From the NCBI RefSeq assembly GCF_004354985.1, contig NZ_SMSK01000001.1, positions 992,001 to 1,056,000 of the forward strand: a DNA stretch of 64,000 bases, given 5' to 3'. The DNA is from Segetibacter sp. 3557_3. GTDB taxonomy: Bacteria > Bacteroidota > Bacteroidia > Chitinophagales > Chitinophagaceae. Each line of letters starts with the position of its first letter. Position 1 is the first letter of the stretch. The notes under the pieces are model-generated. The model was not told where the DNA came from. It saw nothing but the letters and a program-made list of their open reading frames with translations, and did no database searches. Positions 55,898 through 64,000 of the stretch are shown here, in pieces. The translations under genes were made by a program, and so were the position numbers.

Positions 55898-56659
55898 ATG
55901 AAACGCAAACTTGCCTTTACGCTGCTCCTGGCTGTTGGTATTACCTTTTCACATGCTCAATTGGTTAGCCCGGATCGTGAAAACGTTAGAGGTGGCGAAA
56001 TGACCATTCAGCCAATCACCCACGCAACCCTTGTTTTAAGCTACAACAAAAAGAACATCTACGTGGACCCAACAGGTGGAGCAACGGCTTTCACCGGACT
56101 TGCAGCTCCCGATATTATATTGGTTACTGATATTCACGGGGATCATTTTGACCCAAAAACAATTGAAGCCATCAACACTTCAAAAGCTGTTTTGGTAGTG
56201 CCGCAGGCAGTTGCCGACAAGCTTCCTGCTACGATGGAAAAAACAAAGGTGATCATTTTAAATAACGGCGATAAGACAATGCAGCAAAGCATTGGCATCA
56301 CTGCCGTGCCCATGTATAACCTCCCGGAAGCAGCAGATGCATTCCACACAAAAGGACGGGGAAATGGCTATGTGTTATCGATTGGTGGCAAAAATGTTTA
56401 CATTTCGGGCGACACTGAAGATATACCTGAGATGCGGTCTTTGAAAGATATTGATTTTGCATTCGTTTGTATGAACCTTCCTTATACGATGGATGTGAGC
56501 CAGGCAGCAAGCGGTGTTCTTGCCTTTAAGCCAAAGGTGGTATACCCTTACCATTACCGCGGACAAGATGTAAATACCTTTAAGACGGTTGTAAATTCCG
56601 GGGATGCCTCGATTGACGTGCGACTGAGAAATTGGTACCCTGCTGCGCAAAAATCGTGA
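55898..56659 (+). CDS. Secreted MBL-fold metallo-hydrolase, UlaG-like
   Basis: 253 residues with signal peptide (FTLLLAVGITFSHAQ). The beta-lactamase-like fold shows ITHATLVLSYNKKNIYVDPTGG, DIILVTDIHGDHFD, ISGDTEDIPEM and YPYHYRGQDV. The zinc motif normally reads HxHxDH; here the first His is Asp (DIHGDH), while the other ligands remain. UlaG-type enzymes hydrolyse lactones or phosphodiesters, but the exported form has no known substrate. The VF530 gene follows within 19 nt. Confidence 0.9.
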   Translation: MKRKLAFTLLLAVGITFSHAQLVSPDRENVRGGEMTIQPITHATLVLSYNKKNIYVDPTGGATAFTGLAAPDIILVTDIHGDHFDPKTIEAINTSKAVLVVPQAVADKLPATMEKTKVIILNNGDKTMQQSIGITAVPMYNLPEAADAFHTKGRGNGYVLSIGGKNVYISGDTEDIPEMRSLKDIDFAFVCMNLPYTMDVSQAASGVLAFKPKVVYPYHYRGQDVNTFKTVVNSGDASIDVRLRNWYPAAQKS

Positions 56660-56678
56660 GTGCTGATACTGTTACATT

Positions 56679-56888
56679 ATGATGACGTCAAACGATCCCC
56701 TGCATGGTAAAACACTCGAAATGATTCTCACCTACCTCGTGGAACATTTCGGTTGGGAAGATTTGGGTAGAATTATAAACATCAACTGCTTTACAAACAA
56801 CCCAAGTATCAAGTCAAGTTTAACCTTTCTACGAAAAACACCCTGGGCGCGGAAGAAGGTTGAAGAATTATACCTGAGCACCTTGTGA
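56679..56888 (+). CDS. VF530/DUF2132 DNA-binding protein
   Basis: 69 residues matching the whole VF530 family: [52 protein letters not shown]. Small helical proteins of this family, first solved from Vibrio fischeri, resemble SAP/HTH-like DNA binders; role unknown. Two adjacent ATG codons start the gene. The 292 nt after it contain no supported gene, only a 12-nt direct repeat (AAGGATTCTGCA) at about 57068 and 57148. Confidence 0.88.
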   Translation: MMTSNDPLHGKTLEMILTYLVEHFGWEDLGRIININCFTNNPSIKSSLTFLRKTPWARKKVEELYLSTL

Positions 56889-57180
56889 TGAACAAAACGA
56901 GATTGATATTGTAAAATCTGCCAATAACAATACAAACTTCGGGATGGTAGCGCCGTTGCTGTTGATGCGGTGTCCTCCAATCTACCAAATCATCCTGCTT
57001 AGTATTCTACCTTGTGCCGGTGTAAAACGTAAAGACCTCACCCCTGCTCCTGACCTTACACCTGCAAGGATTCTGCATTGGTCGGGGACACACATCTTAA
57101 ACAACCCGAAGCCGTTACAACACATTGGTGATGATCTTTAGCCGGGTTTAAGGATTCTGCAAATAAGCTTTTTAGGTTGT

Positions 57181-57951
57181 CTACCAACTCCTGACATTCC
57201 GTGAGCGTTGCCCACGGTAAGCCGGAGTTTTATTTAGAAACCTTTTTACGAGCAGCAACCCGAATATAAAGCCGCCTATATGAGCAGCATAGGCGATACC
57301 CCCACCCTCCTGTCCACCCAACGTACCCAATCCATTGAGCAATTGAAAGACAAACCAAATTCCAACAACCAGGAATGCCGGTAAGGTGATTACAAATAAG
57401 AATATCCAAACATGCACACCTCTTCGTGGAAACAAAAGCAGGTAGCCACCCATTACCCCTGATATCGCGCCTGAGGCGCCAAGCGAAGGGATAAGCATAC
57501 TTTGCGGCAGGATTACCGTACTAAACACATGGCTAAGGCCGGCAAGTATCCCGCAAAGCAGGTAAAACATCAGGTACTTAAGATGACCCAATACGTTTTC
57601 GAGATTATCGCCAAATACCCATAAAAACAACATGTTACCAAAAAGGTGCGCTATACCGCCGTGCATAAACATAGAAGAAACCAGGGTAAAAAAAACGGGA
57701 ATTGGTGTAGGTTGCAATCCGGGAAGTTCAACCTGGTTGCCAAGTGCATCCGTTACGATTTCAGGACGGGTAACAATATCGGAGGCCGTTAGTATCTCCG
57801 CCGGCACTGCTGCATATGCAAACGTAAACGGAACATTTGAACCGATACCCTGCCAATAGATAAATACAAATATGTTTAAAGCAATCAGCAGGTAGTTTAT
57901 AAAAGGGGTAATCTTCCGGTCTCTGTTATCGTCACCAATGGGTAAAAACAT
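57181..57951 (-). CDS. Rhomboid-family intramembrane serine protease
   Basis: 256 residues with six TM helices plus short ends. Catalytic Ser160 is in SLGASGAISG, partner His224 in AYAAHIGGF; the loop/helix HLFGNMLFLWVFGDN (102-116) supplies the oxyanion Asn. Rhomboids cleave TM segments within the membrane. The protein begins PIGDDNRDRKITPFINYLL, standard for this bacterial subgroup. The substrate is not evident. It stands alone. Confidence 0.94.
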   Translation of the reverse strand: MFLPIGDDNRDRKITPFINYLLIALNIFVFIYWQGIGSNVPFTFAYAAVPAEILTASDIVTRPEIVTDALGNQVELPGLQPTPIPVFFTLVSSMFMHGGIAHLFGNMLFLWVFGDNLENVLGHLKYLMFYLLCGILAGLSHVFSTVILPQSMLIPSLGASGAISGVMGGYLLLFPRRGVHVWIFLFVITLPAFLVVGIWFVFQLLNGLGTLGGQEGGGIAYAAHIGGFIFGLLLVKRFLNKTPAYRGQRSRNVRSW

Positions 57952-58085
57952 CGTTTTCGTACAGTTATTACAAATCTTGTTCCCCCCTATCTTTCGATTT
58001 TAAAAGATAAACACGATGGGTCGACTCATTGCGATCTGCAGTTTGCATTCGGCTGTATTATATGAGTAAAAGCGGGATGTTACAT

Positions 58086-58201
58086 GTTGGTCATTGCTGA
58101 ATAGCGTTACAAAAAGTACAAGGGAGTGACACAACAAAAGATCAATCAAGGTACCAATGCTGGTCACCAAAAAAAGACCGAATTGGAATTGCCCGTTTGT
58201 T
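58086..58201 (+). repeat. Interspersed repeat, copy G (extended form)
   Basis: Core from 58116: GTACAAGGGAGTGACAC, AACAAAAGATCA, AGGTACC, ATGCTGGTCACC, A-run, without the hairpin insert. Upstream GTTGGTCATTGCTGAATAGC and downstream GAATTGCCCGTTTGTT (58186-58201) match the copy at 29965. It lies in a 405-nt gap between the rhomboid and family-10-like glycosylhydrolase genes, with no gene seen in that gap. Confidence 0.75.
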
Positions 58202-58356
58202 GTGACTCGGATGCACGTGCGTTGTAAGTGGGGAATAATATTAAGCACTTGCTGCTTTAAACAGACCGGGTTGCGGCTGGCTTCCGACGGAGTTCTCTCA
58301 TCGGCTTCCATCCCCGGTTCCAAAAGCTACTTCAGTTCCCGGTATTCACCAGGCAA

Positions 58357-59868
58357 TCACTGGTTTGTTGGTAAGGCATTCCACTTGCTTTCGTTACCGA
58401 GCCGGTCTACCGCGGATACGCCAACCTGGGTCAGTGGTTGCTTTGAACTTTCGGAAATGGTTTTAATTGTGATCGACCTGGTTTTACGTGTACAAACCTG
58501 GTAGCTCCATTTGTCGCCATATTGATAATAGACTACGTATTCAAACGCATCGTTCACATCGGCAGGCACCCAATTGATGGTTAAATCGTCACCCTGGCTC
58601 ATCATCTTTACGACCGGGGGTTGAGGTGCCTTACTGTCGAGCCACGGCGACGGGGGCACAAGCGCCTGCGGCCGGTAAACCCCCTGCAGCAATGCAGCTG
58701 ACAAGTTTACGTTGCGCATAACAGCCGACAAACTCCAGTGGATGACCCCCTTGCTTTGGGGCAGCATTCCGCGCGATACCAGGATTTGGTTTACCGTTTC
58801 GTTTACGGTTCGGTAACCGGTATCGGCACCAACGTTTATACCGGGCCAGAGGTGCCTGGCCATGGTATTCTCTTTCTGCCACCAGCCCAGTAGTACAGGA
58901 AAGCTTTGTGGAATGCGGTTTATGGGCCAATACAATTGCGGTGCGAAATAGTCAATCCAGCCTTTGTTCAGCCAAAGTTTTGCATCGGCATATAACTGCT
59001 CGTACTGGTCAAACCCCTCGATTGACCCGGGATTGCCGGGTCGCCATATTCCAAATGGACTGATGCCAAATTTTACATGGGGTTTCTCTTTTTTGATCGC
59101 CCTATGCAATCGTTTAATCAAGGTGTTTACACTTTCACGTCTCCAGTCACCCCGGGATAATTTACCGCCACCAAGTTGATATGCCGACCAACTGGTTGAG
59201 TCCGGAAAATCTTCGCCAAGATTATATGACGGATAAGGATAGAAGTAATCATCGAAGTGCACCCCATCAATATCATAACGCTTAACGATGTCTAAAACAA
59301 CGTTGGTTGTACGTTCCTGGGTTCCTTTTTGTGCAGGATCCATCCAGTAGTAGCCTTCCTTTAGTTTCACTACAAGTTCAGGGTTGGTTCTAACGATCGA
59401 CTGTTCACTTATTTCATTACCATCTTTGTGGTGCGCGCGATAAGGATTTAGCCAGACATGCAGTTCGAGTCCACGGTCGTGGGCAGCCTCAACCCAAAAT
59501 TCAAGCGGATCGTATAGCGGTTCAGGTGCCTGGCCTTGTTTGCCGGTTAGAAAATAAGACCATGGTTCGAGCTTGCTATTGTAGAGTGCATCAGCTTGCG
59601 GACGCACCTGGAAAATGACCGCGTTAAAATGATGATCCTTGAGGAAGTCAAGCAAGACAAGTGCTTCTTTTTGTTGCTCGGCAGTACTTAATCCGGGACG
59701 CGATGGCCAGTTGATGTTTGCTACGGTTGCAATCCATGCGGCCCTAAACTCAGCAACAGCCCTGGGCCTGGCAATGCCGACACGAGCAGTAGAAGGCTTA
59801 ACCTGGGCATAGATACCTACGAAAAACAGGGATGAAAATATGGACAACAGCAATCTTTTCAAGTTCAT
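58357..59868 (-). CDS. Family-10-like glycosylhydrolase (GHL10/YngK type)
   Basis: 503 residues from ATG 59868. Signal peptide (LLLSIFSSLFFVGIYAQ), then a TIM-barrel (about 50-400) with EFRAAWIATVANINWPS, HHFNAVIFQVRPQADALY, DRGLELHVWLNPYRAH, DGVHFDDYFYPYP, and FGISPFGIWRPG, the hallmarks of GHL10 (formerly DUF187). A C-terminal fibronectin-III-like domain (about 425-500) follows. These enzymes act on peptidoglycan- or glycan-like substrates; YngK relatives are poorly assigned. Likely periplasmic or secreted. Confidence 0.9.
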   Translation of the reverse strand: MNLKRLLLSIFSSLFFVGIYAQVKPSTARVGIARPRAVAEFRAAWIATVANINWPSRPGLSTAEQQKEALVLLDFLKDHHFNAVIFQVRPQADALYNSKLEPWSYFLTGKQGQAPEPLYDPLEFWVEAAHDRGLELHVWLNPYRAHHKDGNEISEQSIVRTNPELVVKLKEGYYWMDPAQKGTQERTTNVVLDIVKRYDIDGVHFDDYFYPYPSYNLGEDFPDSTSWSAYQLGGGKLSRGDWRRESVNTLIKRLHRAIKKEKPHVKFGISPFGIWRPGNPGSIEGFDQYEQLYADAKLWLNKGWIDYFAPQLYWPINRIPQSFPVLLGWWQKENTMARHLWPGINVGADTGYRTVNETVNQILVSRGMLPQSKGVIHWSLSAVMRNVNLSAALLQGVYRPQALVPPSPWLDSKAPQPPVVKMMSQGDDLTINWVPADVNDAFEYVVYYQYGDKWSYQVCTRKTRSITIKTISESSKQPLTQVGVSAVDRLGNESKWNALPTNQ

Positions 59869-60110
59869 GTACCGGTTGTTTTCGTGAAGATACATTTGTT
59901 CTTAATGCCCCTACCCTGATATACCGGGACCTGATTGAAGGGCTGTTTAAGCTTGTCGACTAAACACAAAAAACAAGCATTTAGAAAATCGCACCTGGTT
60001 CCTGGGTTGTCAGCAATTGGGAAGACTGAAATGACTGGCCAGACGGTACGATTAGGTAAAAAGGCCATCAGTGCCTTATTCGGGGCTCACTGCAACTGGC
60101 CTGGATTGTT

Positions 60111-60599
60111 TTACCGGGTGAGCCGGTCTATTACCGTGGCATTACCAGGGAAAAATGCATTTAAAATCGAACGGTCCGCCATCTCGAAATCGCGAAAATC
60201 AAACCCGGGCGACACCGTGCAGCCCACCAGCGAATATTGGGTTCCCGGGGCAGGCTCCGAGGCGAACCAGGCATTTGCCGGTACTACATACTGGAATACG
60301 TCGCCAGCGCTAAGATCAGCGCCAAGGCGTATACAGGTATATGCTCCTCCCCTTTCAAGTATATGGATCAACAATGTGCCACCTGCGTAGAAGTGCCAGC
60401 ACTCATCACTTTTAATCCGGTGGAAGGCTGAGAACTGATTCTCCGGTAACAGGTAGTAAATGGCTGTCGAGCAGTTTCGCGGGCCATCGAAGCCTGCAGG
60501 ACAGGGAATGATTGCAGGAGAACGGTACGTTTCGCGGTAATACCCACCTTCCGGGTGTGGCTGAAGCTGCAGTTGACTAATGTATTGCTCGAAGTCCAT
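60111..60599 (-). CDS. Cupin-fold DUF985 protein
   Basis: 162 residues, one cupin barrel of the DUF985 (cupin_5) family: LQPHPEGGYYRETYRS, STAIYYLLPENQFSAFHRI, DECWHFYAGG, and FASEPAPGTQYSLVGCTVSPGFDFRDFEMA. Histidine and glutamate positions for metal are plausible (HPEGG, HRIKSDECWHFY). Functions in this family are largely unknown. It is monocistronic. Confidence 0.9.
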   Translation of the reverse strand: MDFEQYISQLQLQPHPEGGYYRETYRSPAIIPCPAGFDGPRNCSTAIYYLLPENQFSAFHRIKSDECWHFYAGGTLLIHILERGGAYTCIRLGADLSAGDVFQYVVPANAWFASEPAPGTQYSLVGCTVSPGFDFRDFEMADRSILNAFFPGNATVIDRLTR

Positions 60600-60756
60600 T
60601 ATCAGGTGTTTAACAAAATTGCGTGTAAGCCAACCGGACAGGTTGTGGCTGGCAGCGTACTGGTTTATAGATGATTATAAGTAGCCACTACAAAGTGAAG
60701 CGGAACAAAAAACTAAAATTATCGCTTATTATTGCCGCAAAGAACACTTTGACACT

Positions 60757-61500
60757 ATGCAAATTACAGATGTTGCCGTAGCAACCATCACCTGGGCACG
60801 GGATCACGAAGAAGAACAACTGCTAAGAGACGCATTAACCCAACTGGCGGCACACAACATTCCCGTATTTATCTGCGACGGTGGATCACCCCAGGCGTTT
60901 ATTGACTTCTTAAATGGCTTTGAAAATTTTACGGTCGTCGAGTCCAAAGTACGGGGATTATGGGGACAAGTACATACGAGCCTAAAGGCTGCATCTCAGT
61001 CCGGACGGACATTTATCTTTTATACAGAACCGGACAAGGAAGCATTTTTCAGAGAGTCCCTCGCCGGCTTTTTAATGGATGCTTCGCCAGATGCGCACAC
61101 CGGAATTGTATTAGCATCCCGCTCTGCGGGGGCATTCTCAACCTTCCCGGAGTTTCAACAAAAAACAGAAACCACCATCAACTTTTGTTGCACCGAGGTG
61201 ATTAAACAAGAACTCGACTACACTTATGGTCCCTTTCTGCTTACGCGCGAACTAATCCCTTATTTCAGCAGGCTACCAGATAGCATAGGCTGGGGCTGGC
61301 GTCCCTTTGCATTTGTGCTGGCACATAAGCTGGGTTTTAAAGTGCGTTCGCAGCCAGGCGAGTTCAATTGCCCTGAACCACAACGGAGTGATGATGCAAG
61401 CGAACGATTATACCGGATGCGTCAACTTGCGCAGAATATCGAAGGAGTGCTCGAAGCGGCCAGTTTTCAATTGAAGCCAGGGAACAGTGCAGGCGAGTGA
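60757..61500 (+). CDS. Uncharacterised protein with GT-A-like fold
   Basis: 247 residues, no signal peptide. The pattern VAVATITWARDHEEEQLLRD, IPVFICDGGSP, FVVES-like strands, then FIFYTEPDKEAFFRESL looks like a nucleotide-sugar-transferase (GT-A) Rossmann half with an acidic TEPDKE where a DxD-like metal motif might sit; the DLG-type middle and C-terminal IGWGWRPFAFVLAHKLG are otherwise unfamiliar. I cannot name a family with certainty. It stands alone between divergent and unrelated genes. Confidence 0.75.
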   Translation: MQITDVAVATITWARDHEEEQLLRDALTQLAAHNIPVFICDGGSPQAFIDFLNGFENFTVVESKVRGLWGQVHTSLKAASQSGRTFIFYTEPDKEAFFRESLAGFLMDASPDAHTGIVLASRSAGAFSTFPEFQQKTETTINFCCTEVIKQELDYTYGPFLLTRELIPYFSRLPDSIGWGWRPFAFVLAHKLGFKVRSQPGEFNCPEPQRSDDASERLYRMRQLAQNIEGVLEAASFQLKPGNSAGE

Positions 61501-61678
61501 ATACCAATTGATACAGCATTTTATTAGGTAATTATTTGCACACTAAGATCCCGGCATGCGCCTGCATAGCTTTTTAAGGAAGGCGGGTTTTCCGGCACAA
61601 TTTTCTCTTTTGCTTCAGCAAAAATCCTCCAGGCAGCATTGAATATGGCCCTGAATTAGAAAATGAAAAATATTGTTT

Positions 61679-62122
61679 ATGAAAAATGCAAAGTTTACAT
61701 CTGTTTTAAGTCGTGCCGGGTTCGTTAGTTTGGTCTTAATTGCAGTGCTCGCAGTAAGCTCCTGTTCGAAAAAAATCAGTTTTCAAACATCGACGGCGGT
61801 GCCTGCTGCACAAGGCGTAGTTAAGTACAAAAAAGATGGCAACAACAATTACCGCATTGAGGTAGATATCAAAAACCTGGCTGCCCCCAAAAGACTTGAG
61901 CCACCTAAAAGCACTTATGTGGTATGGATTGAAACTGATGCCAACGGAACAAAAAACATCGGCCAGTTGAAAACCTCAAGTGGAATATTTACGAGTACGC
62001 TAAAGGCTTCCTTAACCACGGTAAGTGCATTTAAACCAGCTTTCCTGTTTATTACAGCTGAAGAAAATGGAGATATTCAGTATCCCGGCTACCAGGTGGT
62101 GTTGCGAACCAATCGTTTTTAA
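61679..62122 (+). CDS. Uncharacterised lipoprotein
   Basis: 147 residues from ATG 61679 (the frame begins two codons earlier). Signal peptide with lipobox VSSC (SSCSKK). The mature part is a small beta-sandwich: VVKYKKDGNNNYRIEVDIKNLA, RLEPPKSTYVVWIETDANG, NIGQLKTSSGIFTSTLKASL, FKPAFLFITAEE. The PPKSTYVVWIE core resembles the C-terminal anti-sigma-K-like fold, but no sigma gene is nearby. An envelope-exposed role is likely; function unknown. Confidence 0.8.
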   Translation: MKNAKFTSVLSRAGFVSLVLIAVLAVSSCSKKISFQTSTAVPAAQGVVKYKKDGNNNYRIEVDIKNLAAPKRLEPPKSTYVVWIETDANGTKNIGQLKTSSGIFTSTLKASLTTVSAFKPAFLFITAEENGDIQYPGYQVVLRTNRF

Positions 62123-62346
62123 GCACCCGTTGACTCTGGTGATTGTTTACCAGACAAATTCAATCTCGCGACTTTAGGCACATGGAGCTGCAGTCTTCAT
62201 TATAAGCGTCTGCAAAAAAAGCAACCAGGGGTCCGGTTTTCACGTCATGCCTGTTCACGGTAAGCCACATTAAGTTATCCTTATGTTTACCCGTTAACGA
62301 CTAACCAGGCACAACAAACATTTTTCACCCACTAAATTTACACTTC

Positions 62347-62991
62347 ATGTTTTGGTATGAGGATGAGGTAAAAAGACTTGAAGAAGATCTTTCCATTGTT
62401 ACAGAGCCACACGGGGTTGTCTTTTATGGCAGTTCCTCAATACGACTATGGGATTCGCTCCAGGAAGATTTTGCGGACTATGCACCGGTAAATACCGGCT
62501 TTGGCGGATCTACACTCGCGGCGTGTGGTTGGTTTTTCAATCGCATCTTTACCAACCTTAATCCAAAGTCAATTATTTTGTATGCAGGTGATAACGACCT
62601 TGGCGATGGCCGCCATCCAGAAGAAGTCTTTCTTTTCTTTAAGGAACTGGTGGATATGATTCACGAGCGTTATGGCGACATTCCACTAGGCTTTATTTCC
62701 ATAAAGCCCAGCTTTACCCGCTGGGATATTGTTGATAAAATCAGGTACACAAACAAGCTCATTGAAGCGGAAATCAACCGGCTCGGCCGCAATATGTGCT
62801 TTATAAATGTTCACGATAAAATGACGGATAAAACAGGTTATCCAAAAAAAGAATATCTTGACCCTGACGGTTTGCACATTAATGAAAAAGGATACGCCTT
62901 ATGGAAAGAAACCATTATGGAAAGTGTTAGAGCGGGTGAAATGAAGCTTTTTAAATTGATCCCGGAACACCCGCCGGCAATAGATATGTGA
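62347..62991 (+). CDS. SGNH/GDSL hydrolase
   Basis: 214 residues, cytosolic by sequence. Block I VVFYGSSSIRLWD (Ser29/30 nucleophile), block II TGFGGSTL (Gly), block III YAGDNDLGDG (Asn), block V DPDGLHINEKGY (Asp-His). All four SGNH residues are visible, so it should be an active esterase or lipase. It is followed 16 nt later by an alpha/beta-hydrolase esterase gene, suggesting a two-esterase operon. Confidence 0.93.
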   Translation: MFWYEDEVKRLEEDLSIVTEPHGVVFYGSSSIRLWDSLQEDFADYAPVNTGFGGSTLAACGWFFNRIFTNLNPKSIILYAGDNDLGDGRHPEEVFLFFKELVDMIHERYGDIPLGFISIKPSFTRWDIVDKIRYTNKLIEAEINRLGRNMCFINVHDKMTDKTGYPKKEYLDPDGLHINEKGYALWKETIMESVRAGEMKLFKLIPEHPPAIDM

Positions 62992-63007
62992 ACCTAATCC
63001 CCTCATT

Positions 63008-63736
63008 ATGAAAAGAGAATATCAAAGATGGTATAGTCCGAATTTAGAAAGAGATATGGAACTATTGATATTCGGTCACCGGGGTACACCGATTCTTTTT
63101 TTCCCTACCAGGATGGCGCGCTTCTATGATTACGAAGATTGGGGAGTAATCGGTGCAATCAGGGATAAAATTAGTCGTGGCAAAATACAGGTGTATTGTG
63201 TGGATAGTGTTGATGGAAACAGTTTTTATGCAAAAGATCTTCATCCCTCCGAACGGGTCAAACGTCACAGCTGCTACGAAAAATACATTCTTAACGAAGT
63301 TATTCCGCTAATAAAATCAAGGAACAAAAACCCCGGGCTTATATCGGCGGGTTGTAGCCTGGGCGCGTTTCATGCAGTTAACCTTTGCTTCAGGTATCCC
63401 CACCTCTTTAAAAAAGTAATTGGCATGAGCGGCAGATATGATCTGACCCTTAAGCTTCAATACTTTGACGACCTGTTTGACGGTTATTGGGATGAAAACG
63501 TCTATTTCAATACCCCTGTTCAGTACCTGCAAAACTTCAATGATGAGCAACTGATCCGGTCACTCCAGAAGATCGAGATCATACTGGCCATTGGCCTTGA
63601 AGACGCTTTCCTTGAAAACAACATCCTGCTCAGCACCCTATTGCAGGAGAAAGGCATTCGCAACCGGCTCGACTTTTTACCCGGTGAGGCACACAAAGCC
63701 AGGTATTGGGGCGAACTCCTGCAACAATACCTGTGA
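63008..63736 (+). CDS. Esterase-D-like alpha/beta hydrolase
   Basis: 242 residues, cytosolic. The nucleophile elbow is SAGCSLGAFHAVNL (Ser near 118), preceded by a GHRGTPILFFPT region and a later GMSGRYDL and GLEDAFLENN segment giving Asp, with His in PGEAHKARYWG at the end. This is the esterase/acetylesterase branch of the alpha/beta-hydrolase fold. It is probably co-transcribed with the SGNH gene. A bulged hairpin (ACAGAA..TTCTGT, 63798-63829) without a T-run lies after it. Confidence 0.9.
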   Translation: MKREYQRWYSPNLERDMELLIFGHRGTPILFFPTRMARFYDYEDWGVIGAIRDKISRGKIQVYCVDSVDGNSFYAKDLHPSERVKRHSCYEKYILNEVIPLIKSRNKNPGLISAGCSLGAFHAVNLCFRYPHLFKKVIGMSGRYDLTLKLQYFDDLFDGYWDENVYFNTPVQYLQNFNDEQLIRSLQKIEIILAIGLEDAFLENNILLSTLLQEKGIRNRLDFLPGEAHKARYWGELLQQYL

Positions 63737-63927
63737 TGGTTCTCCTGCCAAATAGGGGTCTTTACCACGTTCTGCAATCAGTTAACAGACCCGGTTGACA
63801 GAATGGTCATTCGAACGGTCACCTTCTGTTATATGCTTGGCTTGGTATAATCATCAACAAAGCAGAGCATCGCGCAGCATAACTCCATTCCTATCATTTT
63901 CAGGTTATTCTTGGGCGCAATCAGTAC

Positions 63928-64000
63928 TTATCTCAATAGGGTTACCGATCCGGTAATCTGCTTCCGTCCGTTTTTAGGATCGATAATATAGTAGTAAACA
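63928..64000 (-). CDS. 3' end of a T9SS type B-like sorting-domain protein
   Basis: Only 24 codons before the stop are in view, reading YYYIIDPKNGRKQI and ending GSVTLLR. The tyrosine-rich strand, glycine turn and final SVTLLR match the end of the gliding-motility-associated C-terminal (type B) domain that targets large proteins to the T9SS. The gene starts beyond the right edge. Confidence 0.7.
   Translation of the reverse strand, partial: VYYYIIDPKNGRKQITGSVTLLR

Noticed and set aside
56944-57141. A 65-codon frame between VF530 and rhomboid genes.
   Set aside because: No motif, no credible start, and it spans one unit of a 12-nt direct repeat; likely chance.
58000-58323. A 107-codon minus-strand frame across repeat copy G.
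   Set aside because: It is antisense to the repeat and carries no recognisable domain; likely the repeat's lack of stops.

Overview
This window reads as a chromosomal segment of a Bacteroidota bacterium, most likely of the Chitinophagales/Chitinophagaceae type. The evidence is type IX secretion (T9SS) C-terminal sorting domains, several families largely confined to the phylum (DUF3276/PUR, DUF3822, DUF2027-Smr, DUF4249, BT_3928-type DoxX), a short primary sigma factor, and promoters with the Bacteroidota -7 box TAnnTTTG and a TTTG -33 box. No tRNA, rRNA, CRISPR array, insertion sequence, phage gene or replication origin was recognised. Most of the window is core genome; the accessory flavour lies in secreted proteins, intergenic repeats and one gene-poor stretch.

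Layout. 1-3.9 kb: hybrid sensor kinase and a CheR methyltransferase cut by the left edge. 4-10 kb: membrane-embedded MutS-like ATPase, then a minus-strand block with sirtuin deacylase, EVE protein, CCG iron-sulfur protein, lumazine synthase (ribH), a membrane TPR protein and pdhA. 10.4-15.2 kb: recF, a DciA-like DUF721 gene, a VOC protein, a CBS protein, a DoxX protein and folP. 15.3-21.2 kb: a giant T9SS-sorted beta-propeller protein, an orphan lipoprotein and a PUR-domain protein. 21.8-30 kb: ABC exporter, GH28 glycosidase, DUF2027-Smr protein, amino-acid permease and prenyl synthase.

30-36 kb: a tightly overlapping minus-strand operon, DUF3822-rsmD-bioD-5-FCL-lpxK-rnr. 36-41 kb: trxB, folB, a TPR protein, a DUF4249 lipoprotein, an OmpA lipoprotein and the primary sigma factor. 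41.7-49 kb: threonine aldolase, pgi, FKBP isomerase, nrnA, ndk and serine dehydratase. 49-50.5 kb: a 1.6-kb gene-poor region leading to a C-type-lectin T9SS protein. 52-64 kb: NfeD-slipin pair, antiporter, metallo-hydrolase, VF530, rhomboid, family-10-like glycosylhydrolase, cupin, a glycosyltransferase-like unknown, a lipoprotein, an SGNH hydrolase, an esterase, and the 3' end of a T9SS type B-like protein.

The most interesting structure is not a gene. Seven copies of a short interspersed repeat sit in seven different intergenic gaps. Each begins GTACAAG or GTACAGG, and in five copies a fixed distance leads to a GG(T/G)-rich block and an A-run. Two copies carry a GC-rich hairpin inserted at exactly the same internal position. 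This family is described under the repeat features and findings.
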